Assembly: GCA_021234535.1 (NCBI GenBank)
Contig: CM037830.1
Coordinates: forward strand, 34,383,405-34,447,404
Length of the DNA: 64,000 nucleotides
Direction: 5' to 3'
Origin: Stichopus chloronotus
Lineage: Eukaryota; Echinodermata; Holothuroidea; Aspidochirotida; Stichopodidae
Shown here piece by piece: positions 1-11,659 of the stretch. Every line of letters starts with the position of its first letter. Within the stretch, counting starts at the first letter, position 1. The notes beneath the pieces were generated by a model. It saw nothing but the letters and a program-made list of their open reading frames with translations, was not told the origin of the DNA and ran no database searches. The position numbers and the translations under genes were made by a program.

Positions 1-1061
1 TCTGCGATCTGGAAGCCTGTTTTAGATACCATGTTATTCTTAAGTAAATAATGCCAAAGGTTCGAAGCATCTCGCATTACCTGGAGATCGCGGAGTACTG
101 TTTGGATGGCGACGCCCCCGTAGTCGGCGGAGATGTCCATAATTCGGAGGCAAATCTCCCCGGTCGTCACGTTTCTCGTTTTACGAAGAACGATGGCGAC
201 CACGTTCAACAAGCCGGCGTCGTACATGACAGCTGCATTTTCGTAGGTTTTGGAAGAATATAAAGTATTGTAAAGAATGCTTAGTACGGACACCATGAAA
301 CCGCATAGATTATCCTCGCTGAGAACAGGGTCAGCTCCGCTCCCTGAAGACGTATCACGTGAGTCTCCACCTGACGTGGACGTATCGCACGCGCCCGTCG
401 TCAGCCGACGTAAACGTCTGTGGCATTTGTGGAGTAGATATGCAAGTGACGGATAAAGTCGACAAACGGAACTGGTGATGCGATTGAGGGCGGGCGTGTA
501 GAGGCACATAATCCAAATTAATCGAATGATGTTGTAACTCTTTTGATCCAAAGGCACATGAGAATGCGACGACGCCCCTTCGTCTCCTTTGAGTCTCGGT
601 TTGTGGTATTCTTGTAAGCAGTCTAAGCAATAAGGCAACATCCTCTCGGCCAGTCTTTGAACAAGCCTGCAATAAGCAGGTTTGTCTCTGGCACCCAGGA
701 TGTCCAGACCCTCTAGCATATTATCTACGTGAACCTGGTCTGTCGAGTTCGGAGGAGTACGCAAATGCCTCCACATCGTGTACGCGTGGTTTTCGGCGTC
801 TCCGTAACACAAAGCGGCCACGATTTTCTCTGACGAAGCGCTGAGGTCCGCTGGTTCGTGGCAGGGAAGTTTAGACGTCTGAGGATCGACGTCCGGCGAA
901 ACGGAAAACGACGACGTATCCGTGGTCGGCTGGTTTGTAGTGGAAGATGGCCGCCAATCTCGAGCCGAGTTCGAATCCGCTCCCTCGTCGTCTTCATGCT
1001 CCGCTGAGCTGGATTTCATCTTGTCTCTGACCGGCATCAGGAAATAATTAAAAGGCGTCAT
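1..1061 (-). CDS. Unrecognised protein, N-terminal part, armadillo-like helical region (partial at window edge)
   Basis: An open frame of 353 codons runs on the minus strand from the ATG at 1061-1059 to the window edge without a stop. An in-frame TGA (1097-1095) lies 12 codons upstream, and the ATG has G at -3, so this is a natural start. Residues 1-75 are rich in Ser, Thr, Asp and Pro and are probably disordered. Residues about 78-353 are helical, with Leu/Ile spacing that recalls armadillo or HEAT repeats (for example DAGLLNVVAIVLRKTR near 281-296), interrupted by a Ser/Gly/Asp-rich linker near 222-248. A CAG|GTAATG donor-like site lies between 81 and 80, but the frame beyond it stays open and protein-like, so the exon may simply continue. 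Upstream, a poly-pyrimidine tract (T run opposite 1138-1152) followed by AG could be the acceptor of a 5' UTR intron. The exon is CpG-rich, unlike the TUSC2 gene body. I do not recognise the family and assign no function. Confidence 0.75.
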   Translation of the reverse strand, partial: MTPFNYFLMPVRDKMKSSSAEHEDDEGADSNSARDWRPSSTTNQPTTDTSSFSVSPDVDPQTSKLPCHEPADLSASSEKIVAALCYGDAENHAYTMWRHLRTPPNSTDQVHVDNMLEGLDILGARDKPAYCRLVQRLAERMLPYCLDCLQEYHKPRLKGDEGASSHSHVPLDQKSYNIIRLIWIMCLYTPALNRITSSVCRLYPSLAYLLHKCHRRLRRLTTGACDTSTSGGDSRDTSSGSGADPVLSEDNLCGFMVSVLSILYNTLYSSKTYENAAVMYDAGLLNVVAIVLRKTRNVTTGEICLRIMDISADYGGVAIQTVLRDLQVMRDASNLWHYLLKNNMVSKTGFQIA

Positions 1062-1097
1062 TTCGTTGGGACGACGGTGACGAGGATGGCAATATCA

Positions 1098-4000
1098 GGT
1101 GGGAATGGAAAGTGAGAGCACACATCTGGTGAGCCTTAAAAAAAAAAAAAAAGACCGGTCAGTGACAAGTTTGCATAGTGAATGTCCCGGAAAAGAAAGA
1201 TCTCACTGGTTGAAAAATCGGTGAAAGATGTTGGGGTTCCCAAAATAAAGTCTTTAATTCGTCTTTATGATGAAGCTTTTCGCCTGCGTATACTGTAGTG
1301 TAACCTGAAGAGAGCAACCGACCGAAGGATAGGTAACGCTAAAAACTATGGCAGTGAACACTAATTAGTGGAAAGAAAGGTAAAAGTAGAAGTGCACACA
1401 CTGTTGCAGATTTGGCTTTGTTTCTTTCGCTTCGCATCCTGCATGATATTTTCGCGAAACTAGCTAGCACAGGTATAGGCCTAGTAGGCATGCATCCATC
1501 AGCTGTATCGAAGTGTTATATATTGACTGGAAGCCTGGCTCTGCGTAGATGCTGTTGCTTTACAATTATGGTTCGAAAACATGAATCTCTACTCGAAAAA
1601 AGATCATTATTGCAGCTTGTAAACCTTACCCATCCATTCCACTGCTGTGACCCTTTCCCTTTTCGGTCGAGTATCCTTGTCCATTCGAAAGAAGGGCGGT
1701 AAATCCTTCATGCAAACGTTACGACACATTCGTAATAGAACTTCAATATTTCGAAACAAAAAAGTCATTCAGAACATTTGCTCCTGATTGAAGTGTAGAC
1801 GTTGATCATGCTGTGAGGTGAATCTCCATGAAAAGCGTTTCCAGTTAGTTGTGAATTTCGATTAAAACAAATCCGTTGATCCATATAACAAACGAAATAA
1901 TCGGAGATTATGACCTCGTCGATGTATGTAAACACCCGGTCTCATCGGTTAAGGTTCTTCGGTTAGCATAAGAACCGGCACTGACTATATTATCCAGGCT
2001 ATCGTTCTTCCCAGTCTTTGTCGTTTGAAATGAAGTTATTTTAATCAAAAAGTTCTTAATCTTTTGCCAACGAGATACGTCAGCTCCCACGGCAGACGAG
2101 AGAATGAGACTTGCATGCTGATACCTAGCGAAATATAATCACACGCTGTTCTTGGCCGTTGTAGAGCCATATATGAACCATGAAGCTGAGCTGTGAGATT
2201 TGCATGTCCATCAAACGTGTTAGAAACCAAATTGATCACGAACGACCTTATACACACACTAACGCTTCTCGCAACACTGAACACAATAGCCGCCTTTGAC
2301 GGGTCCTGTGCACAGCTGTGCCTGGCATTTGATAAATCGAGGTGTCAAATATTGCGAGTAAACAGCTTAGGCCCACGTGAAATTTTAACTTGACTTCCCC
2401 ACAGCCTAACGTTATCGAAGCGCAGGGAGAGTAATAAAAATTGTGTCATTGGTAATATAATGTTACTTCCCATGGGGGTAAATCCATTTCTGGAGCGTTT
2501 CTGTCCCAGTGAGATCAGGTTGATGAAAGGTAATACGTTTTTGATGTGGTTTTAATCCTACACAAGGAAAGCCAGAGATCATCGTCAGATAGCAAGCTTA
2601 CCGTCTCCACGAGCCAAAGACTCCCGGCTGCGTAAGATGAATCTGGAAGATAAGTAAGAAAATTAATAATAACACGATCACGCTGTAGCTAAACTCATCA
2701 AGCGAGGGAGACGGGGTGCCGAAGGAAGAGGTGACCTACATAATCAGGTTCCGTCCAATAGAACATTAGAATGGAATTCAAATGAAATAATCTACAAAAT
2801 ATGTTATGCTTAAAATAAAATTATCGATGAGTCATTGATTTCAATCAATCTTCACATGTTCTATTGTAACCTTTGGATAAACACTGTTGTTTCAAACTGT
2901 AGGCACTTCAGCACTACGAAGATGCCAAAGAACTCTACCACCAATCAATTCATCGTATGTAAAAGAAGGGCAGACTTTGGCCAATCACGGTGCTGCTTCA
3001 AAATATGACATTTTGGTGTCAGTGTGATTGAAATGTATCCTACCAAAAACATCCTATAAAGCAATGACAGCCTAGACTCACCTTAAGTGCCACACTGGCA
3101 CCCTCTGAGCAAGGAAACACTTCTCGGCTCATATGACATTTATCTAACACAGAATCCTAAAAGTAATATGATGTAGAGACTGAGGAAGACAGATTTATTA
3201 CGTCATCATGGGATATTATTTTAAGGCTTGCTGCAGTATGTTGTTGCCAACAATTCAATATTAAAAGATATTAAATTTAATCAAAAATGGTGTCAGGAAT
3301 CGTTACAATTTTTTTGTGTCGTTGAAGGATTAATTTCCCTGACTTACATAAACAAAATAAAAGAGCTATACACAATGATACGTGTGATTAAAGGATTAAG
3401 TTGCATTTCGCATAATCTCAGTGATTGTATTTTACAATTTTCTACATTCAGCCAGCTAGTTAGCAACCTGTTTGTCCCATAGGACCTTCCATAAAGAAAG
3501 ACATTGAGTTCGTCCCTACTGCTATGGTAAGGAGTAAATCGCATGCTCGCTGTGGCAGTCATTAACTTTACACAAACACATCCAGCTGTTTCGAAACACT
3601 GTCCCAGCTTATATAGCCATGTGTAAAACAAATAGTGAAATACTTCATATGTAGGTTACCTCGATTGAGAGACGTAAACAATACTATAGCCTAAGCACTA
3701 AGGCCACCAGTTGTTCTTTACTCCAATAGTTCTAATTTAATGGACTTAAATTGACCTTTATTTGATTGTATCAATTCATTATCCAACGGTTAAACATCGG
3801 GTTGCAGCTGTTAGATAGGAAATGTAGGAGCTTTTGTTCAAATATTGATTTAATAAGGACATGGCTTTGATCGCTAATATGCACTCTTTAGTATGGTGAA
3901 AATTATTATAGCCTACATGAAAGTGGATGACCTCGTGGTTACTACTTTACTCGGACACCATTGCAATACTTGTCACTCTTGTGTCACTTGGGCTACCATC

Positions 4001-4116
4001 TGTGTGGTAACAGGATTGTTGACATGTTATCGACTGACTTACATTAATGATAAAGTAATATCGTGATGTCGGTACATATAAATTGTCATGTCAGTGAAGT
4101 GGTCTACTAACATATT

Positions 4117-4118
<2 letters not shown>
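1098..4118. other. Upstream flank of the first gene, no gene recognised
   Basis: This AT-rich DNA contains only short overlapping open frames with no recognisable protein. Minus-strand frames around 1908-2284 are somewhat protein-like but lack a convincing start, splice sites or a family. They could belong to 5' exons of the left-edge gene, which I cannot show. Confidence 0.5.

Positions 4119-4195
<77 letters not shown>
4119..4195. repeat. (TA)n microsatellite
   Basis: This is an uninterrupted TA array of about 38 units. Confidence 0.97.
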
Positions 4196-4199
<4 letters not shown>

Positions 4200-7100
4200 G
4201 TACCTGTAATGAGGTTCGCCGATCAATATTGTTATCGATTGAGACAAGATGGGTAACAGTTAAGGTCGGGTCACCGCGCTCAATAACAAGGGAGTTCTTG
4301 TGTGATATCCTGGACGGTACTCAAATTGTGCGGTGTGTATCGGCGGACTGTATGGTTGAGTTGCTGTTCCCTTTTAATTTTTTTGGTGTGATGTGAATGG
4401 TAGGTTGAATGAATTGAGGGGATTATCTGTTGACCTCCATCTCTCTTAAACTGGAGAAACAGATATTCACAACGCCATATACCATATATTTTAGTGTAAG
4501 ATACTTCACAAAAAATGCAAACTGTCACACTTCTCTCAGTCTGGTGTGTAAATATTTCGTTATTTTAAATGTAGCTGTCTAAATGTCTTCATCAGAGAAA
4601 ATTACCTTCATTTTTTCCATGTTTTCTTTTTGATTTTGAAATTTTAACATCTATGTAACAATATGCCATCACAAATGTGTATAATCGGTATACGATAAGA
4701 TGACAAAATTAGCATTTCCTTCATCAGTAGATGGGAGAGGAATGAAGGGGGGGGGGTGGTTCATGTTCAGCTGAAGTCACCGAATAAATATGGATTTATT
4801 TGATAATAGCTTCATAAATGAACAAATCCTACAAGACACTTTAACTCATTATGACATGTTAGGTACAGGGGGTTAGCCACTGTCTAAAACTAACACAGGT
4901 AATCATCAGTATTACATCGACAGGATATTTTGTAGATAACTTGTTTTGGTTACGGCTTTTATGGTACTGTGCTAGTTGTCTTTTCTTATCTTGTTTTTCT
5001 CTAGCCCACCTCTCCTCCCAACCCACTTTTTGACTAATTGTAGAATGGACTGATTAAAGTCATGCGTCCACCTATGCGATGATACAACAGTGGCAAGAAA
5101 TGAGAGGTAATTTCCGGAATATGAAATCAATACAAATTTAAATCATGTGAACCACTGTTAACTCAGCTACAAATAAGAAAAAATGAGGAATTAACCGACA
5201 ATCCTTGCCAATAATCAGTCCGGCACCAAGTCTACCAAGTTATCTAAATTGAAATATCTTTTGCCTCTTGTTTTGTAGGGCAGAGAGTCTATTTGCATCA
5301 AGTGACCAATTGTTGTGACTGATCAGATAAGTTTAATTTTAGGAATCAGTCAACCAAAAGGAGGCCTTTTTTTTCTCCTCTCACTCTCCATCTCTTTCTT
5401 TTATTTTTTCTGCCTTCAACGACATGCTCGAGATTTAGTCTGAAACCAATTAAAAGGAGGTCAAGAATGGTTTAAAACACGTAGCCGGACAGAAGTGTGT
5501 GTGATCTTAATCCAGGCGGCATTGCTGGTTGGTATAAATTAAAGTGAGTGAAACGTAATTAAAACACTATATACTTGAATCAGGGAATTGAATTCGGTCA
5601 CTTGGGAATTTCATGATGTCATTTTTACTTATAATTAGTTTTTCTTCTTTCGGTTAATCTATACGAGAAAGAAAACATTAAGACGGCTGGATTTTATCAG
5701 GGATGATGTGTGGTTACTTATTGATACATATAACCAAACGCATGGGCTGTTAACCGAATCGGTGTCTAACATGATTCTGACACACCGTTGAAAGAATTTG
5801 GCTTCATTCAAAATTGAAATGTTTACATTGCCTGCTGTGATGAAAGCGCGGAGCTGAGAAATAAAAATTCATCTACTCTGGATGAACCACTCGAGCGAGG
5901 AATAAATGTAGACTACTTAATGTAACTGTATAACACGTTTATGTAGTCTGTGATGTCTCAATGGAATGGTAATATCAGCTTCGAGGATTTCCAATTGAAA
6001 GTTTTATTTTGGATTTCTTGAAAGTACCACACATTTTTATGTTTCCCTGTCAAGGATTTCCGATATAAAAGAAGTGCACTCCAGTCTCCGAGGGAGATAT
6101 GTTCGTGTGATAAAGCGACCAAAAAATATGATTTGGCAAAAACTTGTTATTGCTCCATGTACTGCTGCAAATAAAAGTTACTTGCACATTTTGAAATACC
6201 AGTCTTTGTTGCACTACACTGCATTTGAGTTTTTGTTTTAAATGTTGGAATTTTGAATTATGAAATTTTGAAATTTTTGAAATACCGGTCTATATAACAC
6301 TATAAAGAGTTTTGAGGTTTTTTTTAATTTTATTTAAACCATTTGACTGTATTTTTGTATGCATATTTCACTTCAAATCCGATATTCACCAAATCATTAA
6401 TCACATTTAAGTTCCTCTGATACTCTTGATGAACTCATTATCTAATGAGCACATCAAAGTTACATACTTATGGCTTTAATGGCGCTCTAAAGTGGGGGTA
6501 GGAATAACGGAATTCCACAAGACAGTACTGGTTAAGAGCTGATTTTAAATGAACATGAGACATTTCACTTTTCACATTTCTCTAAAACTTTCGAAACAAA
6601 TGTTATATGCTGCAGTTTACCAGAACTACATCATTTCACTGATGTAACCAAATTCTCTTACATGACAAGTCTGTATAGGATAGTCCAAGCAAAATCGTTT
6701 TCGACTTTGTTTTTTTTTATGTTTGTTTTGCCTTTTTCGGGGTGTCAGCGTCACTTTAATGTACAGGCTATTCTTTTCCACAAAAGTAAAACTGGCGTAC
6801 CTCACGTTGGTTGTAAACGCTCTGCCCTCTCGATTTAATTAGTCAGTGGTGTGGAAGATTACGAGCTTCAAGGTGTCAAACATCAACTATAATCTGTCAT
6901 TACATGCTGTTGAAAGTCAGGTCGTATGTGAGTAGGATGATCATATAAAAGATAATTCGAAGACATTGTGTTAAAGAAGAAATGTCAAAGCACGACCCAA
7001 TTGAAACTGATTAGGGGAGACATTAATAATGTCCTCTTGAGAAGCATCTTATACATCCTTTTATATTTTGAAAACATTTTGTTTTGTTGTGTTGCTTCCG

Positions 7101-7630
7101 ACACGTTTTTTATTTTCATCTTCATTTATCTCTTGGCCTGTTCGTGTTCTGAAAGCTTAACTGATGCTGTATGTAATCTTACTGTGATATATAAAGGTCA
7201 ATGGCTTGTTAGCATCTCTCTGATTAAATATCTGGATGGGTTTGTCTCATAAAAGTGACAGTCTGCGGCGTGGTTTTGGGTCTTAAACTTCTAAACTAGA
7301 CTGGAATTCAGAAGAGCAGGAGGTTTTTATAACTCGTCGCATGCTACTCTAGTTGCGATTAAAGTCTCTGTAAAAGAAAATCAAGGCCAAACGAAGGTCA
7401 CAGGGAATCCACTTTGATTGAAAATAATTTCTCTGCGTGTGTGCCTATCGGAGAGCACAACTGAGTGTCATGTGTTGTCATCTGTATGTATATAGGAAAG
7501 GCATGATGATTGTCTTATGTCTTAAATATATTAAGAAGTACAGAATGGCTGTATAAAAATAAGTTAAGCTTTTTATAGTTCATTCCATACTAATCGCTCT
7601 TGAATCAATTTAAGTCTGTCTCTGTGCACA
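4196..7630. other. Intergenic, nothing recognised
   Basis: This stretch is AT-rich with no long open frame, RNA gene or clear repeat. The frame at 6968-7252 is rich in Ile, Leu and Phe, as AT-rich chance frames are, and is not supported. Confidence 0.5.
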
Positions 7631-7634
7631 GTCG

Positions 7635-7890
7635 TGGGGCACAGCGGGTTTCAATTTCCCAGAAATCTGTAACATTACCGTAATATATAATTTGGAAACT
7701 CACGTCCCTATTCCCGTATGTTGTGGTATATTGCTAAATTGTGTTTTTTTTTTTTGTTTTTTTTTTGTTCAGGTATGGCCCACGGTGGGCTCAGTTTCCC
7801 ACAAATATGTAAAATAAGTTGGCTATATAGTACATTATGTGACAATTCACCTCCCTGTCCCCGTGTGGTTGGTATAGTTTAACTTGTTTA
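7635..7890. repeat. Diverged tandem duplication of a roughly 110-bp segment
   Basis: The segment at about 7635-7743 is repeated at about 7775-7890. Both copies carry GGG-TTTCCCA-AAAT-TGTAA followed by CTCCCT-TCCCCGT-TGGTATA. A T-rich spacer (7742-7769) separates them. Divergence is substantial, so the duplication is old. Confidence 0.65.
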
Positions 7891-8825
7891 GAACTGTATC
7901 GCTCGGGTGAAGTAGTAAGGCTATAGCAGCTGGGGTTTGATATTTTCAATAATTACCACTGTGAACATTCAAGTCAATGACGTGTGTTTTCTTACAAAAC
8001 AAATACGATTAATTAATTGATTTGCTTATCCTCTATGGGAGGGGGAGGGGAGAGGGAGGCGTTCCCCCTACAAGGAAAATCAATCAGTCTTTCAAAACAT
8101 ACAGTTATCAACTACGTGCTTAGTCGAGTGACGTACATGTAGACCTACGCATGTGAAGATTTAATGTCAGTGCAATGATACCCTGCTAGGCTTGGAGTTT
8201 TACAGTACCTCTGGTTACACTTAACTTGACCTTTAACCTGTATGGTTCCGCTTGTACAAGGCAAGTTTCATGGTACACTCGGAAACAATGAAATGATAAC
8301 ACACGCACACGCAACGCACTCACACACACCCACGATTAACCCTTCACAAACATTACTTCCGGTCATCTTGGAGGGTACACCGCCATCATCTCGATTACCT
8401 CTCGATTTTCACCAGTCAGGGACACTACGTTACATCCGCAAAATATCAAACCTGACTTAGCTGGCTTGTTTATGTCTCGAGTGACAAAAATGCAGCAATA
8501 TACGGTATAACGGAAATTTCATACCCAAGCCAAACGCTTTTTTCATGTTAGTTGCCGACAGCAACAACAGAGTTCGGTAGTCCGTGGAAAATTAAATCAA
8601 TTAGGCATGAAAACAAACATTTTAGTGACATGCCAATAATGAACCCTTTTTAAGGATGAAGAGGAACACGATCGGTATGCTTGGATGAACGCGCACGTAT
8701 TTTTATTTCACTTTAACCTTCGTATTTTGCCATTTCCCATGTACCATGGTTGCGCATGACTTACATTAAATTCGGTATCGGCAGGCCATTGAGGGAGCAC
8801 GCAAGAACGAGTATACATGTAGGCC

Positions 8826-8828
<3 letters not shown>
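7891..8828. other. Intergenic, nothing recognised
   Basis: No coding region or repeat family was identified here. A short G-rich stretch lies near 8036-8060. Confidence 0.45.

Positions 8829-8884
<56 letters not shown>
8829..8884. repeat. (AT)n microsatellite
   Basis: This is a pure AT array of about 28 units. It abuts the truncated left end of a SINE-like copy at 8885. Confidence 0.96.
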
Positions 8885-8886
<2 letters not shown>

Positions 8887-9040
8887 GTGTCCCACTCACG
8901 GCTTTACTTTCTCTCTTAATATTCTTTTCCTTGTTCACAAAGGCTTCAGCCAGTCCTTTCGGTTGAAAATAATTTCATGATCGATTTATACAATTCTCGA
9001 ATTACTTATTCATACCTTGATCTACAATTGCTTCTTATTG
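8885..9040 (+). mobile_element. SINE-like repeat, 5'-truncated copy
   Basis: About 150 bp here matches 9138-9290 in the same orientation. The shared blocks are the TCCCACTCA-GGCTT block, CTCTCTTAATATTCTTTTCC followed by TTGTTCACAAA, then TTGAAAATAATTTCATGATC and GATCTAC-ATTGC. The tRNA-like head seen in the second copy is missing. The copy starts directly at the AT microsatellite. Confidence 0.6.
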
Positions 9041-9080
9041 ATTATTCATTACATAGCTTGGTGTCTTGAGAGGAAATTTG

Positions 9081-9290
9081 GGTCGGTGTTTGCCAAGCTT
9101 GATACTACGAGAGGTCGTCCTTTAATGACAGGAACTATGTTCGAATCCCACTCATGGCTTAATATTCTCTCTTAATATTCTTTTCCTTGTTCACAAAACC
9201 AGTACTTAAGATTGAAAATAATTTCATGATCCATCGATTTATAAAATTTTCGAATTATTTATTGATACCACGATCTACCATTGCATGTTC
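9081..9290 (+). mobile_element. tRNA-derived SINE-like element
   Basis: The head resembles a decayed tRNA. It has a GCCAAGCTTGATA A-box-like stretch near 9092 and an intact B-box GTTCGAATCCC at 9139-9149, followed by an unrelated tail shared with the copy at 8885-9040. A functional tRNA is unlikely because the cloverleaf arms do not pair and the 3' part is replaced by the tail. The SINE reading follows from the known architecture of pol III-derived elements. Confidence 0.55.
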
Positions 9291-11599
9291 ATTGCATGTT
9301 CTTGCAATTGTAATGAAAGACTTACGTACAGTAGGACAAGCATGTACGTTGTGTCCTGATTTGTGTCTTAACCTGTCGAGTCTCTCCTATGGTAGCTCTA
9401 GAACGGTGCATCTCACCTATTAACCTTTCGCCTTTCCGATCAAAGGAAGATTTGGATTCCTGGTAGGTCGCGCTGTCATTGTTCATCTAAAGAAGTAGGA
9501 TCACTTACACAGCCACACAGAGGTAATGAAAATGACGGCAACTGCTGCTGCTGGCACATAAACATAATGTTAAATATGCATACGAGTGCTGTGATATGTT
9601 TCCCAAAGGATTTGGGATATATATATATATATTTACATATAGGGGTATAGATTGTTCTGGTTTTAATGTTATTCGAACCTCTCATCCAGTCTGTGTATAC
9701 AATAACCTATAAGGACCGCTGATTCACAGATTTATATAGTATTGTCATTTGTAGGAGGCATCATTTTCTGAATGATGGAATTATGAACGAAAGAAATGTT
9801 ACTGTCGATTGATGTACTGAGTTATACTTCAGTTAGATTAAATATGATTTAATGCTAGCGATATGACTATATTGATCTGTCTTCGTCGTCATGACCACAA
9901 GAACCAAATATAGAAGTACCTTTTCGTACTGATTAGATACAGGCAGACTGTATTTGTGCCGGAGATTAAAAAAGGCTAATGAGACCTGCGAGAATTATGA
10001 CCCAGCTTTAGTGTATTGAAATAAGTGTAGTAATTAATTGAGTCGTTTAACCGATGATGAGAAAGCCATTGACTTCTGTAGGCTATCGACCTTTGCTGTA
10101 AACAAAAAGAATCGATGTGGCAACAACATCATACACGTGATGGTCTACAAACCTATTGCCTGGCGGCATTCTATGTGATGTACACAAGGCCTAAAAGCCT
10201 GCATCATTCTTCATCCAAAGTCTAAGGCACTCTCTACTCGAGAAAATGATCAGCCTCTTTAACCACCCAAATTCCCTTTACGAAGGTCTATTTCCCCCTG
10301 TTTTTCTTTTAAACACCTCACCTAAACCCTCTCTTAATCCCCTTTTCTAATTAAACTGTAGGTCTACCTATGCTACGGTGTTGCCCTTTTTTTTTCAAGT
10401 AACGACATCGACTCCAAGCAGTACTCACCACCTCCCCCCTTGCCCAAACACGCACCCGTTTGCCTGTAACTAGGTTTAGCTAAACGGGGTGCCGATATGT
10501 GTAATATAAGGCTGGGTGGAGGTATGGAGGTGTAATGAAGTTGCAAGGTAAGCCAGATAGAATTGACAAGAATTGACCCTGTCGATACGACATCGTACAC
10601 CTTCAAAGTAAAAAACTCCAATTGAGTTGTCCACTCGCACATCGGAGTCTGTAAATTAAAGTTTTTAGTAATGAATAAAGGACTACGACTTTGTCAAGAC
10701 TTCATTGGCCAAGCTACGCCTCTGCAAAGTGATCACGTGATCACGTCGAGATTCAACAGCGCTACATTTGATGACTTTAAGAGCCTCATAAGGAGACGTC
10801 GAATGCCCCAAACGTGACATAGTAAAACATATGCTATATTACCGCAAGATCGAAATGAGGTCAAAGTGTGTTTAGCTATAATCAACTGCGTAAATTCCAG
10901 GCAAAAGGTTTACCGTCCATCTCAAGAGTGAAATCATACGAAACATTCTGAAAACATCAGGCAGCTGTGGTAATTGCGGAGATTAAGACCTGCAGGATCT
11001 ATGCAAAGAACAGTTGGAAGTTATGCTAAATCAGCATCTTCCCCCATCCCACCCTCTCACCTTCAATTTAGAACAGAGAATAACGGTGATTAACCTATTT
11101 TCAAAAAAGGCGAGCGTTGGTCCCACCAATTAAACAGATTTACATTATTAAACTCCGTCGGACAAATTTAGAAGGTTTCTAGGCCTATCTCGTTTCTAAA
11201 ACTTTAACGTGCCGTTGGCAAGTACCGGTAATCTTCTTTCTTATTTCGTTGTTTTTTCGCACTTAAAGGTGCTGTAAGTGAAGCACAAGGATAACCACTC
11301 ACTGCTAACTGAATTCCCGAAGAAGACCTTTTTTTGTAGCTTATGTTTTCATTTCATGAAACAAAGTCTTTACAAAGTGGAAGACTGTCCACTTTACTGA
11401 GATGAAAAAAATATTGCTGCACAAAACATGGACACAAGACTATGCTCACAATACAATTTGCTTGACTTGACTTACTTGAATACATACTAGTGCATCTGAC
11501 TTAGAGAATGGTTCTCTATCAAAGAGATCCTCGTGCGATCCAAAATAAATAGTTCCTCTTAAACACCCGTAGGGAAACATTTAATGTATCGTGTATGGC
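9291..11599. other. Intergenic, nothing recognised apart from a perfect palindrome
   Basis: No gene was found. A perfect 16-bp palindrome, GTGATCACGTGATCAC, lies at 10729-10744 and contains the E-box CACGTG. A short (TA)n run lies near 9619-9632. Confidence 0.5.
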
Positions 11600-11659
11600 A
11601 ACAACATCTGTCACAACAACATCTGTCACAACAACATCTGTCACAACAACATCTGTCAT
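11600..11659 (+). repeat. 15-bp minisatellite, four copies
   Basis: The unit AACAACATCTGTCAC is repeated four times with only the last base changed. The period is a multiple of three, so it also reads as a short peptide repeat. No gene context supports translation. Confidence 0.95.

Noticed and set aside
355..997. Minus-strand frames of 105 and 90 residues and a plus-strand frame at 51-263
   Set aside because: They are alternative-frame shadows of the 353-codon frame that covers the same bases.
9088..9160. A tRNA gene, because of the perfect GTTCGAATCCC box
   Set aside because: The arms do not form a cloverleaf and the tail is a repeat shared with 8885-9040, so a SINE head fits better.
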